A stretch of 5,014 nt of DNA, taken from NCBI GenBank assembly GCA_003164475.1, contig PLTL01000379.1, positions 1 to 5,014 on the forward strand. Reading direction: 5' to 3'. Positions 1 through 5,014 of the stretch are shown in pieces. The DNA is from Candidatus Dormiibacterota bacterium. Its GTDB lineage: Bacteria > Chloroflexota > Dormibacteria > UBA8260 > Bog-877. The notes under the pieces are model-generated. The model made no database searches and was not told the DNA's origin. It worked only from the letters and a program-made list of their open reading frames with translations. Position numbers and translations under genes: made by a program. Numbering within the stretch: position 1 is the first letter of the stretch; each line of letters opens with the position of its first letter.

Positions 1-413
1 TCTTCGGGCGCCTCTACGACCGCTTCGGGATCGGCGTGCTGCTGCCGCTCACCGTCGTCTCGGCGCTGTACGCGCCCTTGGCTTTCCTGGGTGGCTTCTG
101 GGTCGCCCTGGTGGGGGCCTCACTCTGGGGTCTCGGGATGGGGGTCCAGGAGTCGATCATCCCGGCCGCCGTCGCCACCATGGTGCCCGCCGCCCGTCGG
201 GCCTCCGCCTACGGTCTCTTCACCGCCGGTTACGGGATCGCCTGGTTCCTGGGCAGCGTGCTCATCGGAATCCTGTATTCGGTGGCCATCCCCGCCGCCG
301 TGGCCTTTGCCCTGGTCGCTGAGGTCGCAGCCCTACCGCTTCTGCTCGCCGTCCGCAGGCGCACGAGAGGCGCCTCATCCGCACCGCCCTCTCCTACTGG
401 TGAGCCGGCATGA
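1..413 (+). CDS. MFS transporter, C-terminal part (5' end outside window)
   Basis: This is the last 136 residues of an integral membrane transporter of the major facilitator superfamily. The frame is open from base 3 to a TGA at 411-413. The fragment opens with GRLYDRFG, which resembles the G-x-x-x-D-R-x-G cytoplasmic loop motif between MFS helices 2-3 and 8-9. Four hydrophobic stretches follow, consistent with helices 9-12: from GVLLPLTVV, from FWVALVGAS to ESIIPAAVA, from YGLFTAGYG to GSVLIGILY, and from AIPAAVAFA to LLLAV. An Arg-rich cytoplasmic tail (RRRTRG) and a short Ala/Pro/Ser end close the protein. The segment RASAYGLFTAGYGIAWFLGS resembles helix 11 of drug/metabolite-type MFS permeases. 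The substrate cannot be read from this fragment. A GTG at base 36 is in frame but lies inside the motif, so it is not the true start. Enolase follows 135 nt downstream on the same strand with its own ribosome binding site, so co-transcription is possible but unproven. Confidence 0.85.
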   Translation, partial: FGRLYDRFGIGVLLPLTVVSALYAPLAFLGGFWVALVGASLWGLGMGVQESIIPAAVATMVPAARRASAYGLFTAGYGIAWFLGSVLIGILYSVAIPAAVAFALVAEVAALPLLLAVRRRTRGASSAPPSPTGEPA

Positions 414-521
414 CCTGGCGTCACGACAAGTGGGGCTCTGCCGACCTGCGAGGCTGCGGGCAAAACGATGTTGGGTGACACTTCCAGCACCAAGTCTGGG
501 AGTGAGCACCTTCAGTGTGAA

Positions 522-537
522 CGTACCTCACGGTACG
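522..537 (+). promoter_or_regulatory. Hairpin in enolase leader abutting the Shine-Dalgarno
   Basis: CGTACC (522-527) and GGTACG (532-537) form a perfect 6-bp inverted repeat around a TCAC tetraloop. The last base of the stem is the first G of the enolase Shine-Dalgarno sequence. It could modulate ribosome access, act as a DNA operator half-site pair, or be chance. No TANNNT-type -10 element was found between 414 and 548, so the promoter is not assigned. Confidence 0.35.
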
Positions 538-543
538 GGAGGA
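537..543 (+). promoter_or_regulatory. Ribosome binding site of enolase
   Basis: GGGAGGA lies five bases before the GTG at 549-551 and is complementary to the 16S anti-Shine-Dalgarno. It decides the enolase start. The in-frame ATG at 468 would add 27 residues that do not look like enolase, whereas GTG 549 puts the conserved REILDSRGNPTVEVEV block at residues 11-26, as is usual for the family. Confidence 0.8.
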
Positions 544-548
544 ACGAA

Positions 549-1844
549 GTGGACACCACGATCACTCGAATCCATGGACGCGAGATCCTCGATTCTCGCG
601 GGAATCCCACGGTGGAGGTGGAGGTGGACCTGGCGTGCGGGGTCAGCGCTCGCGCGGGCGTGCCGTCCGGGGCGTCCACCGGAAGTCGCGAGGCGGTGGA
701 GCTTCGCGACGGAGATCGGAATCGCTTCGGCGGCAAGGGAGTCCTCCGAGCCGTCGCCGCGGTCGAGGAGACCATCGCTCCCGGCCTCCTCGGCATGGAC
801 GCAAGCGCCCAGGCGCGGGTCGACGCCGCGATGATCGCCCTGGACGGGTCTCCCAACAAGGGCCGTCTCGGTGCCAACGCCATCCTCGGAGTGTCCATGG
901 CCTGTGCGCGCGCCTCCGCCGAGGCCAGTGGCAGTCCCCTCTACCGGTACCTCGGTGGTCCGGGGGCGACCCGCCTGCCCGTGCCGATGATGAACATCCT
1001 GAACGGTGGCGTGCACGCCCATGGCCAGGGGGCCGACATCCAGGAGTACATGATCGGCGCCTACGGCGCCGCCGACTTCCGCGAGGCGGTGCGCTGGAGC
1101 AGCGAGATCTACCGTGCGCTCCAGGGGATCTTGGTCGAGAAGGGTCTGACCGTGGGAGTCGGTGACGAGGGGGGCTTCGCACCCCATGTGAAGTCCAATC
1201 GCGAGCCCCTCGAACTGATCGTGTCGGCAATCGAGAAGGCCGGGCTGCGGCCCGGGGCTGACGTGGGCATCGCCATGGACCCCGCCTCCAGTGAGTTCTT
1301 CCACGACGGGAAGTACGACCTGAAGACCGAGGGCCGCCAGCTCAGCAGCGAGGAGATGGTGGGCTATTACGAGTCGATGGTCGCGGACTATCCGATCTGC
1401 CTTCTGGAGGACGGCCTGGCCGAGGGCGACTGGGAGGGCTGGAAGGTCCTCAACCGCACGCTGGGCGCCACCATCGAGCTGGTGGGCGACGACATCTTCT
1501 GCACCAATCCGGCCATCATTGCCCGCGGCATCGAGGAGGACATCGCCAACTCGACGCTCATCAAGCTCAACCAGATCGGCACCCTGACCGAGACAATCGC
1601 CGCCACCCGGCTGGCCCAGTTCCACGGGTGGGGCGCCTTCGTGTCCCATCGTTCCGGGGAGACCGTGGACAGCTTCATCGCCGACATGACCGTGGCGCTG
1701 GACACGGGTCACCTCAAGACGGGAGCGCCCTGCCGTGGCGAGCGGGTGGAGAAGTACAACCAGCTCATGCGTATCGAGGAGCAGCTCGGCGCCAGCGCCA
1801 GCTACGCCGGGAAATCGGCGTTCTGCCGTCCGGTGCGCTTCTGA
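549..1844 (+). CDS. eno: Enolase (phosphopyruvate hydratase)
   Basis: Cytosolic glycolytic enzyme that interconverts 2-phosphoglycerate and phosphoenolpyruvate, normally as a Mg-dependent dimer or octamer. The protein has 431 residues, normal for bacterial enolases. The N-terminal domain carries REILDSRGNPTVEVEV (11-26) and the mobile substrate loop PSGASTG (39-45). The barrel keeps His156, Glu166 in QEYMI, the proton donor Glu207 in GDEGGFAP, Mg ligands Asp244, Glu287 and Asp314, the base Lys339 in LIKLNQIGT, SHRSGET (366-372) and Lys390 in LKTGAPCRGER. All expected catalytic residues are present, so it should be active. One oddity is the loop from His156 to Glu166 (HAHGQGADIQE), which is one residue longer than in E. 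coli (HADNNVDIQE) or yeast enolase. Its C-terminal block (GHLKTGAPCRGERVEKYNQL, then MRIEEQLG) also differs from the decayed enolase tail directly downstream. The start is GTG 549, chosen from the Shine-Dalgarno and family alignment. Confidence 0.97.
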   Translation: MDTTITRIHGREILDSRGNPTVEVEVDLACGVSARAGVPSGASTGSREAVELRDGDRNRFGGKGVLRAVAAVEETIAPGLLGMDASAQARVDAAMIALDGSPNKGRLGANAILGVSMACARASAEASGSPLYRYLGGPGATRLPVPMMNILNGGVHAHGQGADIQEYMIGAYGAADFREAVRWSSEIYRALQGILVEKGLTVGVGDEGGFAPHVKSNREPLELIVSAIEKAGLRPGADVGIAMDPASSEFFHDGKYDLKTEGRQLSSEEMVGYYESMVADYPICLLEDGLAEGDWEGWKVLNRTLGATIELVGDDIFCTNPAIIARGIEEDIANSTLIKLNQIGTLTETIAATRLAQFHGWGAFVSHRSGETVDSFIADMTVALDTGHLKTGAPCRGERVEKYNQLMRIEEQLGASASYAGKSAFCRPVRF

Positions 1845-1853
1845 GGGGGCCTC

Positions 1854-1920
1854 GGGGCGACGCTCTGGTCTTCCCGGCCGTGCAGGCAATCTTGCTCACG
1901 ACCATGCAGGGCGTCGCCCC
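1854..1920 (+). terminator. Long inverted repeat after enolase, possible terminator
   Basis: The arms at 1854-1867 and 1907-1920 pair over 14 positions (GGGGCGACGCTCTG with CAGGGCGTCGCCCC), perfect except for one T-G wobble, around a 39-nt loop. The repeat starts nine bases after the enolase stop and lies between convergent transcription units. A factor-independent or bidirectional terminator is therefore the simplest reading. There is no long T-tract on either side (only CCCTTTC to the right), and the loop is long for an intrinsic terminator. Alternatives are the ends of a tiny mobile-element scar or a protein-binding repeat. No target-site duplication was seen. Confidence 0.4.
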
Positions 1921-2060
1921 CCCTTTCACTGGAGGCCAGCTGAAGGCGGGGGCGCCCTCTCGCGCTCCCAGTGCGTGACCACGTCCAAGCGGCTGCTGCG
2001 CATCGAGCGTGAGCTGGGCCATGGGACCCAATACGCGGGGCGGGAGACCCTCCCTCGTGC
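1919..2060 (+). pseudogene. Frameshifted remnant of a second enolase C-terminus
   Basis: Two adjacent frames together spell a degraded enolase C-terminus. Codons from 1928 read TGGQLKAGAPSR, matching the active-site Lys block TGHLKTGAPCR of the intact gene. That frame ends at TGA 1976-1978. The frame starting at 1987 reads KRLLRIERELG and then TQYAGRETLPR, matching NQLMRIEEQLG and SYAGKSAFCR at the end of the intact enolase. The spacing between the GAP triplet and the LLRIE block is 35 nt, against 33 nt in the intact gene, so an indel breaks the frame between 1964 and 1990. The residues differ from the neighbouring enolase at many positions, so this is not a fresh duplicate. Everything upstream of about residue 380 (family numbering) is missing. 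The second frame runs on to a TGA at 2101-2103, inside the antisense 3' end of the convergent MutS-like gene. Not expected to be functional. Confidence 0.75.
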
Positions 2061-2066
2061 CGAGGC

Positions 2067-3605
2067 TCAGACCGGTGTCCCCTCTGCAGCCGCATCCGCC
2101 TGAGCTGGAGGGTTGACGCGGCCGAAGATAGCCTCGTAGACGTCGTTGCCGAAACTGGTCGGCAACGGCCTCGCCTCGCGCACCTTGAAGGTGCGGGTGC
2201 CGTCGGGTAGCCGCTCGGCCCGCAGGGAGAGGACGCCGTCCGTTGTGTCGCCGCTGAGCCGCCGCGCCAGTTCGTAGAGGTGGGTCACCAGGACCACCCT
2301 GAGGCCGGCGTCGGTCAGGGCGCGGAGAACCTGTTCACCGATGTCGGCGCCCTCCCGCTCGTTCGTCGAGCCGAAGGACTCGTTGCAGAGCAGCAGCGCC
2401 CGCGGCCCGATGAGGTCGACGACCCGGCTCATGCGGTCGAGCTCCTCGTCGAGCTTGCCCTGTGTCATCGTCGCGTCCTCCTCACGCAGGAAGTGGGTGA
2501 AGACTCCGCTGGCGACGTCGGCGGAGAACGAGGTGGCGGGAACGAACATTCCCGCCTGCATCATGAGCTGAGCCAGTCCCACGCTGCGCAGGAAGGTCGA
2601 CTTGCCCCCCCGGTTGGCACCGGTGATCAGCAGCAGCCCCTTCCCATCGGCCGTCAGGTCGTTGGCTACGACCCTGGTTGGCATGGTCAGCGCCAGGACC
2701 ACGTCGTACAGCCCCGAGACGGCGAGGATCCGGGCGGAGGCTTGACGTGGGGCGGGAAACGAGGTCGGATACCCGCGCCGGTCGAGCTCGGAGTACAGGT
2801 TGAGGCAGCCGACGTAGAAGGCAACCTCGGCTCGTAGCTGGGTGAAGAAACTCAGAACATGGTCGCTCGACTGGGAGAGAGCGTCGGCCACCAGGTTGAT
2901 GCCGCGGGCGCGAAGCTCGGCGAGGGCCGCTTGCCCACCGTCGTCCTGGGAAGGGATTTCGAACTTGAGACGCGGATCGCCACGCTCCCGGACATGCCAG
3001 AGCCAGCCCCGCCGCGCGCCGAGCGGGCGGCGCAGGACGACCCCGACCCCCGAGGTCCCCCTGCCCAGACCCTCGCTCACCAGCACGCCCCGGCGGAAGC
3101 GCAGCCGCTCGAGCTGCTCCTCGATCTCCCCGAAATACCGGTCATCGAGTTCCTCGAGGAGCGTGGCGAACAGGCGCCCGAAGGCCGGCGAGCTGAAGCG
3201 TTGGGCATTCTCCGACGCCCTCTGACGAAGGATCCGGAGCTTGCGGACGAGGAGCTGCAGGACGTTGACGGCGTGGTGGAGATGCGTCTCCGGGGTGTAC
3301 CCATGCCAGCTCCAGATCTTCTTCTCCTCTTGCAGTGTCTCGACCGCCAGGTCGTACAGGGCACGCACAGCATCGGGATGCTTGATGGCGTCGTCGAGCG
3401 CCTGTTGCCGGTAGAGGATGGCGTCGCAATCCTGGAGGCTTGCCAGCAGCGCCTGCTCGGCGACAGTACGGATGACAGCGTCACCAGCCCCCATCGTCCC
3501 CAAGAGGACAGCGAGGCCAAGGTCCTGGGCCAGGTCGGGAGCCTGGGCCGGAGGCGCCGAGCTCCGGTCGAAATCCCGATCCGGGTGCAGGAGGCGAACC
3601 CTCAT
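2067..3605 (-). CDS. MutS-like P-loop ATPase, complete (distal gene of the pair)
   Basis: Cytosolic protein of 512 residues with a C-terminal MutS domain V ATPase. Residues 1-310 are mostly helical and rich in charged Leu/Glu/Arg stretches, as in the lever/connector region of MutS. No MutS domain I and no Phe-x-Glu mismatch wedge is visible, and the protein is far shorter than MutS (about 850). In the ATPase, Walker A is GANRGGKST (329-337), followed by FLRSVGLAQLMMQAGMFVPA (338-357), very close to true MutS. A Walker B-like strand ALLLCNES (403-410) is followed by FGSTNEREG (411-419), with Asn408-Glu409 where MutS has Asp-Glu. The switch motif VTHLYEL (440-446) is intact. The ATG at 3605 gives the N-terminus MRVRLLHPDRDFD, which fits what I recall of this subfamily, although the preceding Shine-Dalgarno is poor. 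It lies 25 nt after the stop of a paralogous gene on the same strand, so an operon and heterodimer are likely. Its DNA target is unknown. Confidence 0.88.
   Translation of the reverse strand: MRVRLLHPDRDFDRSSAPPAQAPDLAQDLGLAVLLGTMGAGDAVIRTVAEQALLASLQDCDAILYRQQALDDAIKHPDAVRALYDLAVETLQEEKKIWSWHGYTPETHLHHAVNVLQLLVRKLRILRQRASENAQRFSSPAFGRLFATLLEELDDRYFGEIEEQLERLRFRRGVLVSEGLGRGTSGVGVVLRRPLGARRGWLWHVRERGDPRLKFEIPSQDDGGQAALAELRARGINLVADALSQSSDHVLSFFTQLRAEVAFYVGCLNLYSELDRRGYPTSFPAPRQASARILAVSGLYDVVLALTMPTRVVANDLTADGKGLLLITGANRGGKSTFLRSVGLAQLMMQAGMFVPATSFSADVASGVFTHFLREEDATMTQGKLDEELDRMSRVVDLIGPRALLLCNESFGSTNEREGADIGEQVLRALTDAGLRVVLVTHLYELARRLSGDTTDGVLSLRAERLPDGTRTFKVREARPLPTSFGNDVYEAIFGRVNPPAQADAAAEGTPV
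2179..2195. repeat. 17-nt palindrome inside the distal mutS-like gene (copy 1)
   Basis: CGCACCTTGAAGGTGCG is a perfect 8-1-8 palindrome that encodes the RTFKV region. A 15-nt version of the same palindrome sits at the equivalent codons of the paralogous gene (3726-3740). It is most simply a product of shared protein sequence in GC-rich codons. Confidence 0.4.
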
Positions 3606-3630
3606 GGCGACACAGCTCTGATGTGAAGGA

Positions 3631-5014
3631 TCATCCCCGGAGCCGTGCCGTCACCGCTGCATAGCTGAGACCGTGGGCCTCAGCCAGCACCATGGCGTAG
3701 GCGCGGCCGTCCGCGGGCCTGCGGAGCACCTTGAAGGTGCGCTGTGCCGGGTTGTCGGGCGCAACCATGCTCAGCATGCTGACAACACTCGGGCCGAGCC
3801 GGGACAGCTCGTCGATGAACGTGACATACACTGCAAGCACGTCCATCCCGATGAGCCGTTCCAGGATCCTGCGACCCAGAAGGAGCTGGTCCTCGGAGGT
3901 GGTGGAGGCGAAGCTCTCGTTCATCACCACGATGCTCCGCCCGGTCGCCTGGTCGATCATGGCCCGGATCCGCAGGAGCTCGTCCTCCAGTCCGCTGTGG
4001 AGGTCCTCGATCTGCTCCTGCTTGGCGAAGTGAGTCAGGACGCGGTCGCAGAGGAGGAGGCAGGCGCTCGTCCCCGGCACCGGGAAGCCGAGAGCGGCCA
4101 GATGGTGAAGCTGCCCGAAGGCGCGGGCGATGGTGGTCTTGCCTCCCTGGTTGGGCCCCGACACGACCAGGATGCGCTCGACGCCCCGTAGCTCGAGGTC
4201 GTTGACCACCACCGGGCGTCTCTCGGCAACCAGCTTGCCAGCGAGAGCAAGGTCGAAGGTGTCGGAAGCCCGGTGCTCCTTGACGCTCAGGCTGACTTCA
4301 GGTAGGCAGAAGCTCAGGCCGGCTTCTTTGAGCGGCTGGATGAAGCCGAGATAGCCCAGGTAGACCTGAGCCTCGCGCTCGAAGCGGGCGATCACCGGAT
4401 CGACCAGGTCCGCGTAGCGCTCGTGGTATGCGAGCAGGGAGTGGAACAGGTCGGGATAAAGGATGGCAACGCGGTCGACGATCATCTCCTGGACGTGGTT
4501 GGCGAAGTCGTGGCGGAACTCCACGAGGCGGCTCTTCGCGTCGCCGGTCCGGAACTTCTCGAAGGTCGCCAGCACCTCAGTGCTGTAGTCGGGCTCACCG
4601 TGGAAGTCGCTCACGGTCACGCGCCCGTCGTGGACCCGCACGCAGAAGCGAAGCGCCCCGAGGTCATCCTGGAGCCGCCGGGTCTCGGCTTCGAGAACCC
4701 CGAACCCTTCCGACCGCACATAGCCGTCCAAGAGCTGGCTGAAGTGGCGCAGGCCTTCGGACGCGGGAGCGGCGCGAACCAGCTCGTCGCGCAGCGCGGC
4801 GAGGGCATCGCAGTAGGTCCGGGCGGCATCCAGGAACCACGAGGCCTTCCCGTAGCGGTGACGACGCTGGGACGACGCTGTGAGATAGCTCCGCACGTGG
4901 CGCATCTGAGCCGCGAACGCCTCGACTGCTCCGGAGAGCCCGGTCTCGAGGTCCACGAAGACTGCCTGGCGATAGGCCACCGCCCGCTGGTCGCGCAGGA
5001 GGGTCGTGAAGAAC
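3631..5014 (-). CDS. MutS-like P-loop ATPase, N-terminus outside window (proximal gene of the pair)
   Basis: The frame is open from the right edge to TGA at 3633-3631, giving 460 visible residues. A GTG at 4980 is in frame, but the 11 codons upstream (FFTTLLRDQRA) continue the family-like segment into YRQAVFVDLE, so the true start lies beyond the window, probably a few dozen residues further. Numbering from that GTG, residues 1-260 form a helical region. The MutS domain V ATPase follows: Walker A SGPNQGGKTT (274-283), a linker with LTHFAKQEQIEDLHSGLEDE (315-334), and a Walker B-like strand IVVMNESFASTTSED (350-364) with Asn-Glu for the usual Asp-Glu. The switch position reads VTFIDEL (386-392), with Phe where MutS and the neighbouring protein have His. 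The C-terminal RTFKVLRRPADGRAYA matches RTFKV in the neighbour. It is the upstream gene of a two-gene unit and probably partners with the distal paralogue. No mismatch-recognition domain is visible, but the N-terminus is unseen. Confidence 0.85.
   Translation of the reverse strand, partial: FFTTLLRDQRAVAYRQAVFVDLETGLSGAVEAFAAQMRHVRSYLTASSQRRHRYGKASWFLDAARTYCDALAALRDELVRAAPASEGLRHFSQLLDGYVRSEGFGVLEAETRRLQDDLGALRFCVRVHDGRVTVSDFHGEPDYSTEVLATFEKFRTGDAKSRLVEFRHDFANHVQEMIVDRVAILYPDLFHSLLAYHERYADLVDPVIARFEREAQVYLGYLGFIQPLKEAGLSFCLPEVSLSVKEHRASDTFDLALAGKLVAERRPVVVNDLELRGVERILVVSGPNQGGKTTIARAFGQLHHLAALGFPVPGTSACLLLCDRVLTHFAKQEQIEDLHSGLEDELLRIRAMIDQATGRSIVVMNESFASTTSEDQLLLGRRILERLIGMDVLAVYVTFIDELSRLGPSVVSMLSMVAPDNPAQRTFKVLRRPADGRAYAMVLAEAHGLSYAAVTARLRG
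3726..3740. repeat. 15-nt palindrome inside the proximal mutS-like gene (copy 2)
   Basis: GCACCTTGAAGGTGC is a perfect 7-1-7 palindrome. With the following G it shares 16 identical bases with the copy at 2180-2195 in the paralogous gene. Both encode the conserved TFKV near the protein C-terminus. Confidence 0.4.

Noticed and set aside
410..478. A 22-codon reading frame whose ATG overlaps the transporter stop (ATGA).
   Set aside because: The start-stop overlap looks like translational coupling, but the peptide is very short, has no recognisable motif, and nothing else supports it as a gene.
468..548. Extended enolase start at ATG 468.
   Set aside because: The 27 extra residues resemble nothing in enolases, and a strong Shine-Dalgarno sits before GTG 549.
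611..629. Short GGTGGAGGTGGAGGTGG tandem repeat.
   Set aside because: It encodes the conserved VEVEV strand of enolase and is explained by codon choice.
528..1889. Long open frame on the minus strand opposite enolase.
   Set aside because: It is a shadow of the enolase gene in GC-rich DNA. The translation has no family motif, while the plus-strand frame carries every enolase active-site residue.
1927..1973. CACTGG / CCAGTG inverted repeat around a GGGCGCCC palindrome, as a second terminator.
   Set aside because: The stem is only six pairs before a bulge, and the stretch is already explained as the enolase remnant.
2859..3626. Long plus-strand frame opposite the distal MutS-like gene.
   Set aside because: It is antisense to a clear ATPase gene, rich in Pro/Arg/Glu of low complexity, with no motif.
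1..5014. CRISPR arrays, tRNA or rRNA genes, and transposase genes.
   Set aside because: No regularly spaced repeats, no tRNA-like cloverleaf and no transposase motifs were seen on either strand.

Overview
This is a high-GC bacterial window. Codon third positions are strongly G/C and start codons are mixed ATG/GTG. The gene content (MFS exporter tail, enolase, a pair of MutS-like ATPases) would suit an actinobacterium or another GC-rich lineage, but no taxonomic marker is visible, so the phylum is only a guess.

Layout, left to right. (1) Bases 1-413 (+) hold the C-terminal third of a major facilitator superfamily transporter, cut by the window edge. (2) Bases 414-548 are a non-coding leader with no convincing promoter. 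It does have a perfect 6-bp hairpin that abuts a good Shine-Dalgarno sequence. (3) Bases 549-1844 (+) encode a complete, apparently catalytically intact enolase of 431 residues. (4) Bases 1845-2066 have no intact gene. They contain a 14-bp inverted repeat just after the enolase stop, then a frameshifted remnant of a second, divergent enolase C-terminus. (5) Bases 2067-5014 (-) hold two adjacent genes, convergent with enolase, that encode paralogous MutS-like P-loop ATPases. The promoter-proximal one runs off the right edge and the distal one is complete.

How the parts relate. The enolase serves central glycolysis and has no evident functional link to its neighbours. The two MutS-like genes are 25 nt apart on one strand and are probably one transcript. 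Both keep the Walker A loop, and both have Asn-Glu in place of the usual Walker B Asp-Glu. Only the distal protein keeps the Thr-His switch motif. This asymmetry suggests a heterodimer with two unequal ATPase sites. No mismatch-recognition domain is visible in the complete protein, so canonical mismatch repair is unlikely.

The most unusual point in the window is the decayed enolase tail. It suggests that this locus once held another enolase, which was either replaced in place by the present gene or lost after a tandem duplication.
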